Shown: positions 18,137 through 28,686 of the stretch, in pieces
How positions within the stretch are numbered: position 1 is the stretch's first letter
Layout of the letters: each line of letters starts with the position of its first letter
Assembly (NCBI GenBank): GCA_023384355.1
Contig: JAHDWL010000004.1
Coordinates: forward strand, 26,606 to 90,605
Length of the DNA stretch: 64,000 bases
Source: Anaerolineae bacterium
GTDB lineage: Bacteria > Chloroflexota > Anaerolineae > Promineifilales > Promineifilaceae
Direction: 5' to 3'
Translations under genes and position numbers: made by a program
Notes under the pieces: model-generated
The model's input: only the letters and a program-made list of their open reading frames with translations
The model's database searches: none
What the model was told of the DNA's origin: nothing

Positions 18137-18643
18137 ATGAACTTTCGAGATCGTTGGGCAGAGAACGAGAAGGGGGAGAGATTTATATTTACTGTCGAAA
18201 TGCAACGGCGTTTAAGCCAGGCGGGGTTGCCCGTCGACCCGGTTATGCTGGCTGAATTACCGAAGACAGAGCCCGTGACCAGACCTCCACACGCTGAGCG
18301 AGGTGAGCGCCGGGATTCGGAACCGAGGCATCAACCATCATCAGATCGGGGTTATGACCAACCATCGCCGTCGAAGAGCGAAGAGATAGTCGGTCCGGAG
18401 ACTATTCAGATCGATCCGATGACCGGCAAATACATCGGCCGGGTTAAGTGGTATAACGCCAAGAAGGGTTACGGGTTCATCGTTCGTGGCGCAGGGGAGG
18501 AAATATTCTTCCACAAGTCGGCTACCGTCGGCGATGTGGAAGAGTACGAAGAAGGCCAATGGATTCTCTATGATGTGGAGACAACGACCAAGGGGCCTGA
18601 GGCGACCGATGTTGAGCCATACACCGGTGAGCCCTTAAGTTGA
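18137..18643 (+). CDS. Cold-shock-domain protein with an N-terminal extension
   Basis: 168 residues. A cold-shock domain occupies about 98-150, with RNP1 as KGYGFIV (110-116) and RNP2 as IFFH (123-126); it should bind single-stranded nucleic acid. Before it come a short helical N-terminus (about 1-45) and a charged, Pro/Ser/Arg-rich disordered linker (45-90). Most bacterial cold-shock proteins are only about 67 residues. It starts 21 bases after the topoisomerase stop with GGAG upstream, and a strong terminator follows, so the two are co-transcribed. Confidence 0.85.
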   Translation: MNFRDRWAENEKGERFIFTVEMQRRLSQAGLPVDPVMLAELPKTEPVTRPPHAERGERRDSEPRHQPSSDRGYDQPSPSKSEEIVGPETIQIDPMTGKYIGRVKWYNAKKGYGFIVRGAGEEIFFHKSATVGDVEEYEEGQWILYDVETTTKGPEATDVEPYTGEPLS

Positions 18644-18691
18644 CCCTGCATTATACTGCAGGCTAAATTTACTCATCTACGCAAACAGAGG

Positions 18692-18720
18692 CGACCCGGA
18701 GGCTATCCGGGTCGTTTTTT
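18692..18720 (+). terminator. Intrinsic terminator of the gyrA-CSD unit
   Basis: CGACCCGG (18692-18699) pairs with CCGGGTCG (18707-18714) around a 7-base loop, followed by six T. It is a textbook terminator 48 bases after the cold-shock gene. Confidence 0.93.
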
Positions 18721-18756
18721 GATTGATTTCCCAATACGGAAAAGAGCCTTCCTTGA

Positions 18757-19755
18757 TTATTCTTTCGCCACGCCGCTGCCGTGGACAAGGCGCGGGTCGA
18801 GAGCGTCGCGCAAGCCGTCCCCCAGCAGGTTAAAGGCCAGTACAGTGAACATGATGGCAAGACCGGGAAAGATCACCAGATGGGGAGCGCTGAAGACCTG
18901 ATTGCGCTCGATGGCCAGCATCGAGCCCCATTCCGGGGTAGGAGGTTGCGCGCCGAGGCCGATGAACGAAAGGGCGGCTGTGTCCAGAATCGCGGTTGCG
19001 ATTCCCAATGTGGCCACGACGATGAGCGGCGGGAGAGCATTCGGCAAAACGCGTCTGAAGAGGATCTGCGTGTTGCTGGCCCCCAATGCGCGCGATGCCT
19101 CAATGAAATCCATCTCACGGACGGACAGGACGCTGGCCCGGGTAACACGTGCGTAGATCGGTATGCTGATGATGGCAATTGCCAGCATGGCGTTTGTCAG
19201 GCCCGGCCCCAGCACGCTGACGATGGCGATTGCCAGTAACAGGAACGGAAAGGCCAGAACAACATCGAGTACGCGCATAACGGTGTTGTCCATCCAGCCA
19301 CCCAGGAACCCGGAGACAGCGCCGAGAAGGGTGCCTACGATGACCGCAAGGCTAACCGTCAGGAATCCGACATAGAGCGATACGCGCGTCCCGTAAATGA
19401 TCCGGCTAAACTGATCGCGCACGTTGCCATCGACACCAAGGATATGTTGTGGCTGGTCGGCCGGGCAGCCGAGGAGATGGATGCATGGCGCGGCACGTTT
19501 GCGTACGTCTTCCTTGCCGATGAGTACTTGTTCAGGGTCATAAGGCGCGATCCACGGAGCGAAAATCGCGCTGAACACCAGCAAACCAAGCATGATAGCG
19601 CCTATTACGGCCGAGCGCTGACGAAACAGGCGACGCAACGTTAATCGCCAAAGACTATTGGCGCGAAAATCGCCAATATCACCGGCGGCCGCGTCATCCA
19701 GCGGCGGAAGCTTGGCGACCGGAACTGCGGGTTCTGTGGCAGAAGACATCGGCAT
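18757..19755 (-). CDS. Peptide ABC transporter permease, DppC type
   Basis: 332 residues. After a soluble N-terminus comes the DppC/OppC_N helix (about 47-70, QRSAVIGAIMLGLLVFSAIFAPWIAPYDP), then the permease domain with about five more membrane helices. The coupling loop reads EASRALGASNTQILFRRVLPNALPPLIV, the EAA motif that docks on the ATPase. A 25-residue insertion with two Cys (APCIHLLGC) lies before the first periplasmic helix. The ATG overlaps the dppB stop as TAATG. No ATPase gene belongs to this operon, so it must borrow ATPases encoded elsewhere. Confidence 0.93.
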   Translation of the reverse strand: MPMSSATEPAVPVAKLPPLDDAAAGDIGDFRANSLWRLTLRRLFRQRSAVIGAIMLGLLVFSAIFAPWIAPYDPEQVLIGKEDVRKRAAPCIHLLGCPADQPQHILGVDGNVRDQFSRIIYGTRVSLYVGFLTVSLAVIVGTLLGAVSGFLGGWMDNTVMRVLDVVLAFPFLLLAIAIVSVLGPGLTNAMLAIAIISIPIYARVTRASVLSVREMDFIEASRALGASNTQILFRRVLPNALPPLIVVATLGIATAILDTAALSFIGLGAQPPTPEWGSMLAIERNQVFSAPHLVIFPGLAIMFTVLAFNLLGDGLRDALDPRLVHGSGVAKE

Positions 19756-20834
19756 TAGTCCAGATGGATCCGTGGATCCAGAATAGCGTATGACAGATCG
19801 ACGATGAGATTGACAAGAACATAGCCAACGGCGATGACCACAACGAAACCCTGGATGATGGGGTAGTCGCGAGCCGTGATGGCCTCATACAGACTGCGGC
19901 CGACGCCGGACAGGCCGAAGATCGTCTCAGTCAGAATAGCTCCGCTCAAAACCAGGCCCAATTGCAACCCAACGATTGTGACGATTGGCAACAATGCGTT
20001 GCGAAACCCATGCTTCATGACCACCTGGCGTTGCTTCAGACCTTTGGCTTTGGCGGTGCGCACATAATCCTGACCCAACACCTCCAGCATGGATGAGCGG
20101 GTCATGCGGGCTATGATGGCCAGCGGGATTGTCGCGAGGGCGATTGCCGGCAAAATAAGATGCCTGATGGAATCAGTCAGGACAGTCCAGTTGGCGGTGA
20201 TGATTGAATTAAATATATAGAAATTGCTGAGGAAGGTGAACAGCGATGCTTTAAAAGTACCTGCGGTAAATTGCAGGTTATAGACTTCGTAAAACGGAAT
20301 CGAGTTAACCCCGGCTGACAGCCGGCCGCTGGGTGGAAGTTGGAATGGGGTATCTTTCAAGAGCAGGGCGAAAACATAGGCCAGCATTAGTCCAAGCCAA
20401 AAGACGGGCATTGAAACCCCGATGTTGGCCCCGATCATGGTGGCAACATCGGCGGGTGAATTGCGTCGGGTTGCGGAAATTATGCCCAGCGGGATACCGA
20501 CGGTGACGGCAATTAACAAGGCGGCCATTCCCAGCTCCATTGTTTGAGGAAGCCTTTCGATCAGAATCTGGCTGACAGACCGTTTGAATCGAATGGAGTC
20601 GCCAAAGTCGCCGCGAAGCATGTCCTTGGCGAAGATGAGGAATTGGGTGGCGATTGGTTTATCCAGTCCCTTGTCGCGGTTAAATTTTTCGCAAACTTCT
20701 GGAGTGGCTTTTTCGCCGAACATGGCCGTACACGGTTCGCCGGGGATGGCGCGAGCCAGCACGAAAGTGACAATGAGGACGCCCACGATGACCGGGATTG
20801 CTGCGATTAGACGCCGAATAGTGTATTGAGTCAT
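19755..20834 (-). CDS. Peptide ABC transporter permease, DppB type
   Basis: 359 residues with six membrane helices. The N-terminus TIRRLIAAIPVIVGVLIVTFVLARAIPG is the standard DppB opening. The coupling loop YVRTAKAKGLKQRQVVMKHGFRNALLPIVT is the EAA motif, and AILTETIFGLSGVGRSLYEAITARDYPIIQG is the usual C-terminal signature. A periplasmic stretch of about 60 residues between helices 3 and 4 is longer than in many relatives. It forms the membrane channel with the DppC protein encoded immediately downstream. Confidence 0.94.
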   Translation of the reverse strand: MTQYTIRRLIAAIPVIVGVLIVTFVLARAIPGEPCTAMFGEKATPEVCEKFNRDKGLDKPIATQFLIFAKDMLRGDFGDSIRFKRSVSQILIERLPQTMELGMAALLIAVTVGIPLGIISATRRNSPADVATMIGANIGVSMPVFWLGLMLAYVFALLLKDTPFQLPPSGRLSAGVNSIPFYEVYNLQFTAGTFKASLFTFLSNFYIFNSIITANWTVLTDSIRHLILPAIALATIPLAIIARMTRSSMLEVLGQDYVRTAKAKGLKQRQVVMKHGFRNALLPIVTIVGLQLGLVLSGAILTETIFGLSGVGRSLYEAITARDYPIIQGFVVVIAVGYVLVNLIVDLSYAILDPRIHLD

Positions 20835-20874
20835 TTCGAGAGTTATTTACTCCGGCACTGGGCTATTCAAATAG

Positions 20875-20910
20875 GAGGCGGGATGGGTATGGGAATATCC
20901 ATCCCGCCTC
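20875..20910 (-). other. Intercistronic hairpin between binding protein and permease genes
   Basis: A perfect 12-bp stem, GAGGCGGGATGG (20875-20886 on the plus strand) with CCATCCCGCCTC (20899-20910), and a 12-base loop. It is not followed by a T-run. Hairpins after binding-protein genes usually protect the upstream mRNA, keeping the binding protein more abundant than the permeases. Confidence 0.7.
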
Positions 20911-20963
20911 AATTCTTAACGAACGAACGGGATTAACCGTTCACAAGTGGGCGATGCCTCTTT

Positions 20964-22760
20964 TTACTCAGACGGCGGCGCGTTCAGGAAGCCACCCCAC
21001 AGACCGGAGAAGTAGGAGAAAGCTCCCGTATTGCCGGTGTGCAGCGGATTCGCGGCATCCCATTGGACGACGTAGGTCATTACCACGTCGTTCGCGTCAA
21101 GCGCAGAACCGTCGTGGAAGGTGACGCCTTCACGCAGGGTGCAGGTCCACACGGTCAGGTCCTCGTTCGGCTCGCAACCGGTGGCCAATGCGGGCACAAC
21201 AGCCGTGCCACCGACCTCATAGGCCAGCAACGCTTCGGTAACCTGCTCGCAGGCCCGCAGCGATTCGCCGTCGGTCTCGTCAGCACAGTAGAGGCTGATC
21301 GGCTCAGCGTTCTGCATCCAGACGAAGGTGTCCTTGCCCGGATCCATTGAGGCGAAGGCCTCGTTACCCAGCGGGCTGACGTGGGCATTCTGGACGGTGG
21401 CCAGATAGGCCACGCCGGAACCACCATGCGCGACCGGAACCATCGGCACGTGCTGCTTGATCAGGTTATTAGCCTGCTCATACAGCGGGGCACGGGCGTC
21501 GTCACCGGCCAGCGAAGCTGCCTGGGCCAACACGTCGGTCAGGTCGGTGAAGTGGTCACCGAATTGCGGCGAAGAGCCGGCGCCGAAGTGGTAATCGAGG
21601 AAGTTGGTCATGTCGGGGTAGTCAGCACCCCAACCGAGCAGATACAGGCCATCGAGTTCGCCTGCATCGGCACGGGCAAGGAACGCACCGGATTCAGTTA
21701 CCACGATTTCCGCGGTAATGTTAAGGTTCTCGGCCAACTGGGCCTGAATGTCCTGGGCAACGATGTTGGGATCGGGCAAATAGCCACGGACAACGTCACG
21801 ATACTCAATCGTGGTCGTGAAACCGTCCGGGAAACCGGCCTCGGCCAACAGCGCGCGAGCCGCTTCGGGATCGAACTCATACCACTCTTCGCCGGCGCAA
21901 CCATTGGGGATGCTGCACGGAGTGAAGTGCGAGGCAACTTCGGAACCCGGCGGGTAGAAGTTGTCGACGATACGCTGGCGGTCAATACCCATGGCGATCG
22001 CCTGACGAACCTTCTCGTTGTCAAACGGCGCATAGGTATTGTTCATGCCAAGGTAGAAGATGTTCAAAGCCGGACGATCCAGCAATTGCAGATTCGGGTC
22101 ATTGGTAATGGTCTCGAAATCATCCGGACCGGGGTTGTCGATGCCGTCAACCGTGCCGGATTGCAACTCGAGCAGGCGCGCAGCCGACTCGGCTTGCCAA
22201 CGGAACACCAGGTTTTCGGCGACTGCCGGATTGCCCCAGTAGTTGGGGTTCTTGGTGAACTGAACTTCTTCGCCACGATTCCAGGCCGAGATCATGTACG
22301 GCCCTGTGCCGACCGGATGCTCCAGCAGTTCGCCGGTGCCGCCGGTGGATTCCAGCCATTCGGACGGCTGGATGGCGAAGGAGGTGAAGGCTACCTTGGA
22401 CGGGAAAGCCGGATCAGGGGCGCACATCGTGAACTGTACGGTCAGTTCATCGAGCGCAGCGATCTCCTTGAAGAGGCCGCCGTACTCACAGTCGGGGGCG
22501 GCAAGGGACATAGGCTCGAATGCCGGTGCAGCTTCTTCGGCTGCAGGCGCCATCTCGGTCGCGACTGCTTCAACAGTCGGCGCGATCTCTTCGACAGCCG
22601 CCTGTACCGTCGGCGCTAGTTCGGTCGCGGCGGCTTGAAGCGTCGGCGCTACTTCTTCGATCGCTTGCTGAACATCACCGGATGTAGCTGTACACGCGGT
22701 GAGGGCCAGGGCGGCGATGAGAAGTAATCCCAATATCAACATAAATCGATTCTTCTTCAT
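20964..22760 (-). CDS. Peptide-type (family 5) solute-binding lipoprotein, apparently circularly permuted
   Basis: 598 residues with signal peptide and lipobox ALTAC (Cys23), then a 44-residue linker of four 11-residue repeats (35-78). Family 5 elements occur in an unusual order. The mature part begins with ELTVQFTM (106-112) and HPVGTGPYMISAW (148-160), runs through FYLGMN and VRQAIAMGIDRQRIV (251-265) to the usual end region. Only then come EPISLYCADETDG (486-498), VVPALA (521-526) and LREGVTFHDGSALDANDVV (542-560), which normally form the N-terminus. The frame is intact and heads an operon with DppB and DppC. Many Cys (91, 113, 282, 288, 492, 504, 529, 540) could form disulfides. The ligand is unknown, probably peptides. 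Confidence 0.9.
   Translation of the reverse strand: MKKNRFMLILGLLLIAALALTACTATSGDVQQAIEEVAPTLQAAATELAPTVQAAVEEIAPTVEAVATEMAPAAEEAAPAFEPMSLAAPDCEYGGLFKEIAALDELTVQFTMCAPDPAFPSKVAFTSFAIQPSEWLESTGGTGELLEHPVGTGPYMISAWNRGEEVQFTKNPNYWGNPAVAENLVFRWQAESAARLLELQSGTVDGIDNPGPDDFETITNDPNLQLLDRPALNIFYLGMNNTYAPFDNEKVRQAIAMGIDRQRIVDNFYPPGSEVASHFTPCSIPNGCAGEEWYEFDPEAARALLAEAGFPDGFTTTIEYRDVVRGYLPDPNIVAQDIQAQLAENLNITAEIVVTESGAFLARADAGELDGLYLLGWGADYPDMTNFLDYHFGAGSSPQFGDHFTDLTDVLAQAASLAGDDARAPLYEQANNLIKQHVPMVPVAHGGSGVAYLATVQNAHVSPLGNEAFASMDPGKDTFVWMQNAEPISLYCADETDGESLRACEQVTEALLAYEVGGTAVVPALATGCEPNEDLTVWTCTLREGVTFHDGSALDANDVVMTYVVQWDAANPLHTGNTGAFSYFSGLWGGFLNAPPSE
22527..22658 (-). repeat. Four 11-residue repeats in the lipoprotein linker
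   Basis: Codons 35-78 encode four consecutive 11-residue units of the form (E/T)E-hydrophobic-APT-x-x-A-x-x, beginning EEVAPTLQAAA. Hendecad spacing with Ala and hydrophobic positions predicts a long helix or coiled coil that holds the binding domain away from the membrane anchor. Confidence 0.75.
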
Positions 22761-22968
22761 CTTTCACTCCTTGCAATTTGCGGGTCACACCGACCCTATA
22801 AGGGACAGTAGAATAGCAATGATAGGTGTAAAACGCAAGGAACAATTACGAGAGTAATACTTTGGGGCTATTCTGAAATTTCAGTGTGCTGGGCGGAACT
22901 TATTCCCGGATATGAAACACCAGGAGCCCGCAGATTATGTGTACAGCGTGATATCGTTGCATTCAGAG

Positions 22969-22974
22969 TATAAT
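22969..22974 (+). promoter_or_regulatory. -10 box for polX (leaderless candidate)
   Basis: A perfect TATAAT with only 7 bases between it and the polX ATG at 22982. Transcription would start at or just before the ATG, and no ribosome site is visible. The -35 region is weak. Confidence 0.4.
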
Positions 22975-22981
22975 TGTTCTC

Positions 22982-24730
22982 ATGAGAAATCGGGACGTGG
23001 TTGACATCTTCAACAAGGTGGCCGATATGCTGGCCATTCGCGGGGACCAGATTCACCGGATATTGGCCTACAGGAAGGCTGCCGAGAGTATCGAGTCGTT
23101 AGGACGCGACATCAACGTAGTCTACGCCGAAGGAAAATTAACCGAAATCCCGGGCATTGGCGACACTCTGGCAGCAAAAATTGAGGAGATGCTGACTACC
23201 GGTCGACTCGAATTTTACGAGAAATTGGCGAAGGAGATTCCGCCCTCGCTGGTTGACCTTTTACGTGTCGAAGGTTTGGGACCGAAGCGAGTCAAGCAAA
23301 TATACGAGACCCTGAATATCACGACACTGGAAGAGTTGACCGTTGCCGCGCGTGAGGGCAGGTTGCGGGATTTGCCCGGCATGGGGGCGAAATCAGAGGC
23401 GAAGCTTGTCGCATCTATTGACGCATTGTCCAGGCATGGTGACGCGCGAACCTCGGTAGGGATGGCCTGGCCGATTGCCCAACAAATCCTTCAGACGCTT
23501 AAGGTAGTTCCCGGCGTGACCAATTCGGCCGTAGGCGGATCGTTGCGACGAATGAGGGAGACGATAGGCGATATTGATTTATTGGTCGCGGCCGACTCTC
23601 CCGACGCTGTCATGGATCGGTTTGGATCGCTTGACATGGTTGAAACTGTGGTTGCCCGAGGGCCGACACGCTCGCGCGTCACCTTGTTGAACGGTCTGGG
23701 GGTTGATCTGCGCGTTCTTCCCGCTGAGCGTTGGGGAACACTGCTATGCTATTTCACCGGGAGCAAGGATCATAATGTCAAATTGCGCGAGTTAGCCTTG
23801 AAGAAGGGATTCAGCCTTAATGAGCACGCATTCACACCTCTTGACGGCACATCAGAGATACTTTGTGCGTCGGAAGAGGAGGTTTACAAGCGGTTGGGAC
23901 TCGAGTTCATTCCACCCCGTTTGCGTGAGGATCGTGGAGAGATCGAGGCAGCGCTGGCAGGAAATTTGCCGACACTGGTCGAGGAAGCGGATATCCTGAC
24001 GGATCTCCATATGCACACTACCTGGTCAGACGGCAAATTGAGCGTCATGGACATGGCCCGCGCGGCGAGGGATCGCGGCTTGCGCGGCATCGCCATCACC
24101 GATCATTCGGTGAGCCTGGGCGTGGCGAATGGTTTATCGGTGGAAAGTTTGCGCCAGCAGGCGATTGAGATTGAAGCCGCAAACAGCGCATTAGGCCCTG
24201 ATTTCCGCGTGTTGCACGGCACTGAGATGGAGATTCGCGCCGACGGATCGTTGGATTATCCCGATGACGTTCTGGCTGAGCTGGATTTTGTCATTGCCAG
24301 CCTGCACAGCGCGCTGGGGCAGTCGCGGGAACAGGTGACGCGGCGGCTGCTAAACGCCATCAATAACCCACATGTAGACATGATCGCTCATCCGACGGGC
24401 AGGTTGTTGCCCGATCGCGCCGGAGCTGACCTCGACATGGATGCTGTATTTTCCGCGGCCGCGGCATCAGGAACCATCCTGGAGATTAACGCCAACCCGG
24501 CTCGACTGGATCTCAACGATGTCCATGCCCGGATGGCAATTCACCAAGGTGTTAAGATCGCCGTTAACACCGACGCGCATCATTCCGACGACTTTGAACT
24601 GCTCCAATACGGTGTGGCGACCGCCCAACGGGGTTGGGCCGCGGCCAATGATATTGTCAATACCTGGCCTATTGAAAAACTGGTTCAGCATGTGAATGAA
24701 GTCTCAACGAAGGTAAGAGATCGAGGGTAA
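22982..24730 (+). CDS. polX: Family X DNA polymerase with PHP domain
   Basis: 582 residues, the full bacterial PolX layout. An 8-kDa-like and HhH region (1-150) contains EIPGIGDTLAAKI and LPGMGAKSEAKL. The nucleotidyltransferase core has GGSLRRMRETIGDIDLLV with catalytic Asp197 and Asp199, and Asp242 in VDLRVL. The PHP nuclease domain (about 336-575) has DLHMHTTWSDG (His343, His345), ITDHS, HGTEMEI, ASLHSAL, AHPTGR and NTDAHH. Such enzymes fill gaps in base-excision repair and trim 3' ends. All metal-binding motifs are intact. Confidence 0.95.
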   Translation: MRNRDVVDIFNKVADMLAIRGDQIHRILAYRKAAESIESLGRDINVVYAEGKLTEIPGIGDTLAAKIEEMLTTGRLEFYEKLAKEIPPSLVDLLRVEGLGPKRVKQIYETLNITTLEELTVAAREGRLRDLPGMGAKSEAKLVASIDALSRHGDARTSVGMAWPIAQQILQTLKVVPGVTNSAVGGSLRRMRETIGDIDLLVAADSPDAVMDRFGSLDMVETVVARGPTRSRVTLLNGLGVDLRVLPAERWGTLLCYFTGSKDHNVKLRELALKKGFSLNEHAFTPLDGTSEILCASEEEVYKRLGLEFIPPRLREDRGEIEAALAGNLPTLVEEADILTDLHMHTTWSDGKLSVMDMARAARDRGLRGIAITDHSVSLGVANGLSVESLRQQAIEIEAANSALGPDFRVLHGTEMEIRADGSLDYPDDVLAELDFVIASLHSALGQSREQVTRRLLNAINNPHVDMIAHPTGRLLPDRAGADLDMDAVFSAAAASGTILEINANPARLDLNDVHARMAIHQGVKIAVNTDAHHSDDFELLQYGVATAQRGWAAANDIVNTWPIEKLVQHVNEVSTKVRDRG

Positions 24731-24752
24731 GTATTCCCAAAGTTGCAGCCTG

Positions 24753-26006
24753 ATGGGTGAAGCCATGGAACAGATGTCACTTACTCACGACATAGTCCTC
24801 GATGACCATATCCTCTCCGTTTTACGGAGCATTGCCACTGTTCGGACACATCCGGCCGGCACCGTCTTGACTCATCAAGGAGAGACGGAGCGAACTTTTT
24901 ATGTACTGGAAGAAGGGTGGGCGGTTGTATCGCGGCAAATGGAAGACGGGCAAAACCATGTGTTGGCCACTCTTGGGCCTCGACAAACGTTCGGCGAGAT
25001 GGCACTCCTCGACGATAACCCTCGATTAGCCACAGTAAAAACGATCACTGAGGCAACGGTACTGGAGATAACCGCGGAGCAATTTCGGGCCTTGTTACAA
25101 ACTGATCCCGATTTGGCCATCCATATCACGCGACGCATCCTCTCCAGCTTCCGTCACCTGGATCAGCTATCAATTAGGGACCTGCGGAAAAAGAACGAAC
25201 TTCTCCAGCAAGCCTATCAGGAATTACAGGCTGCCCAAATCGTGCTCGTTGAAAATAAACGCCTGGAGCGTGAGTTGGAGTTGGCCGCCGAGATGCAGCG
25301 CAATCTCCTTCCGGCGAAATTGCCAAAGACTGCAAATTACCGCTTTGATTCCTATCTGGCTCCGGCACGTCATGTCGGCGGCGACCTGTTCGACGTCTGC
25401 ACCCTCGATGATGAGCATATCGGTCTGTTAATCGCCGATGTCGCGGATAAAGGTGTTTATGCCGCCTTGCTGATGGCCGTTACGCGCACGCTGTTTTTTC
25501 AGGAAGCCCATCACTCTCTTTCTCCCGGGGATGTCGTGTGTGCGGTTCATCGGGGCTTGTTTTTAATCGGCGGCGCTTCAGACGGATATGGAATGGATGC
25601 CTTTGTTACGGCATTCTATGCGGTGCTGCATACACCGACCGGGCGCCTCACCTATGTTCGCGCAGCCCAGGATCGCCCCTTGCTTTTACGACCGGGACAG
25701 GAACCAGTTTCCCTCGTGGGAGACGGCCGATTTCTGGGGATGATAGAAGAATTAAAGCTGACAGAGTATCAAATTGATCTTTACCCCGGGGATCGGTTAT
25801 TGTTATTCAGCGACGGCGTTGTCGATGCTCGTAACGAGCAGGATGAGGCATTCGGGCTTGAGCGACTGAAACTTGCCTTCATGGCAGCAGGAAATCAGAA
25901 GAACGGCGCTGTTCTGCCATTATTGACCCAAGCAATCGATCGTTGGCGTGGTAAGGCGCCTGCGTTTGACGATGTGACGATGCTCCTGGTGGAAGCCGTA
26001 CCTTAA
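24753..26006 (+). CDS. Cyclic-nucleotide-binding domain fused to SpoIIE/PP2C phosphatase
   Basis: 417 residues. An N-terminal cNMP-binding fold (about 20-140) shows HPAGTVLTHQGETERTFYVLEEG and LGPRQTFGEMALLDDNPRLATV, close to the phosphate-binding cassette of CRP-like proteins. A coiled-coil linker (150-190, ending in LELAAEMQRNLLP) precedes an RsbU/SpoIIE-type PP2C domain: GGDLFDV, IADVADKGVYAALLM, LLLFSDGVVDARN and FDDVTMLLV carry the metal-binding Asp residues. It probably dephosphorylates an anti-anti-sigma-like protein in response to a nucleotide ligand; no such partner gene is in the window. ATG at 24765 is an alternative start. Confidence 0.88.
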   Translation: MGEAMEQMSLTHDIVLDDHILSVLRSIATVRTHPAGTVLTHQGETERTFYVLEEGWAVVSRQMEDGQNHVLATLGPRQTFGEMALLDDNPRLATVKTITEATVLEITAEQFRALLQTDPDLAIHITRRILSSFRHLDQLSIRDLRKKNELLQQAYQELQAAQIVLVENKRLERELELAAEMQRNLLPAKLPKTANYRFDSYLAPARHVGGDLFDVCTLDDEHIGLLIADVADKGVYAALLMAVTRTLFFQEAHHSLSPGDVVCAVHRGLFLIGGASDGYGMDAFVTAFYAVLHTPTGRLTYVRAAQDRPLLLRPGQEPVSLVGDGRFLGMIEELKLTEYQIDLYPGDRLLLFSDGVVDARNEQDEAFGLERLKLAFMAAGNQKNGAVLPLLTQAIDRWRGKAPAFDDVTMLLVEAVP

Positions 26007-26046
26007 TGGTAGATAGTGTGGCACCACTCCAGTACATCAATTTCAT

Positions 26047-26583
26047 ATGATGCGAAATTCGAACAGCCGGAACCATAATGAGAATTTTGGACGTCCTCCG
26101 ATACCATGGAAATGGGTCGGTCTGGGAACTGGAATTACAATAATCGGGTTGATTGCCTTGATGTGGTTGCTCGGCAATTTTCTGACGAAGCCCCAGGAAA
26201 ACGCATCTCAAGCGCTTGAGCCAACTATCATTCGGCTGACGGCTCCGCCCATGCCGACAGCGACGATATCTCTTAATCCTGCGACGCCGACGATTGCCCC
26301 GACGGCCACGTCGGCCGCGACGCCTGATCTGTCAGTCGCCCCGCCGGAAATCACGGCAGGTTTTTATGCTCAGGTGGTCGATACCGGTGGGGTGGGGGTC
26401 ACGGTTCGCAATGGACCAAACACCAGCAATCTGCCGGTAACTGTGGCCGCAGAGGGTTCTGTAATATTGATATTGGAAGGCCCTACTGCCGGCGGAGAAT
26501 ATGAGTGGTGGCATGTCCGTCTGGCAAACGGAACTGAAGGTTGGGTGGTTGAAGATTTCCTGATCCCTTCACCCGCTCCGTAA
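26047..26583 (+). CDS. Membrane-anchored bacterial SH3-domain protein
   Basis: 178 residues: a short cytoplasmic N-terminus, one membrane helix (about 23-47, WVGLGTGITIIGLIALMWLLGNFL), an extracellular Thr/Ala/Pro linker (about 55-100), and a C-terminal SH3-like domain (about 105-172) with GVTVRNGPNTSNLPVTVAAEGS and EWWHVRLANGTEGWVVEDFL, the usual bacterial SH3 pattern. Such domains bind cell-wall or matrix ligands. It sits between the phosphatase and ligA genes with no obvious functional tie. Confidence 0.8.
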   Translation: MMRNSNSRNHNENFGRPPIPWKWVGLGTGITIIGLIALMWLLGNFLTKPQENASQALEPTIIRLTAPPMPTATISLNPATPTIAPTATSAATPDLSVAPPEITAGFYAQVVDTGGVGVTVRNGPNTSNLPVTVAAEGSVILILEGPTAGGEYEWWHVRLANGTEGWVVEDFLIPSPAP

Positions 26584-26608
26584 AGATGGCGGGACAGGCG
26601 CAGAATAG

Positions 26609-28645
<2,037 letters not shown>

Positions 28646-28686
28646 GCCGCGCAGGCAATCGCAAGAAAATCGCTCCAATTACGATC

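Noticed and set aside
21381-22619. A 412-codon open frame on the plus strand opposite the permuted binding protein gene
   Set aside because: It mirrors a GC-biased coding gene on the other strand, has no ribosome site and shows no recognisable domain; the minus-strand protein has clear family motifs throughout.
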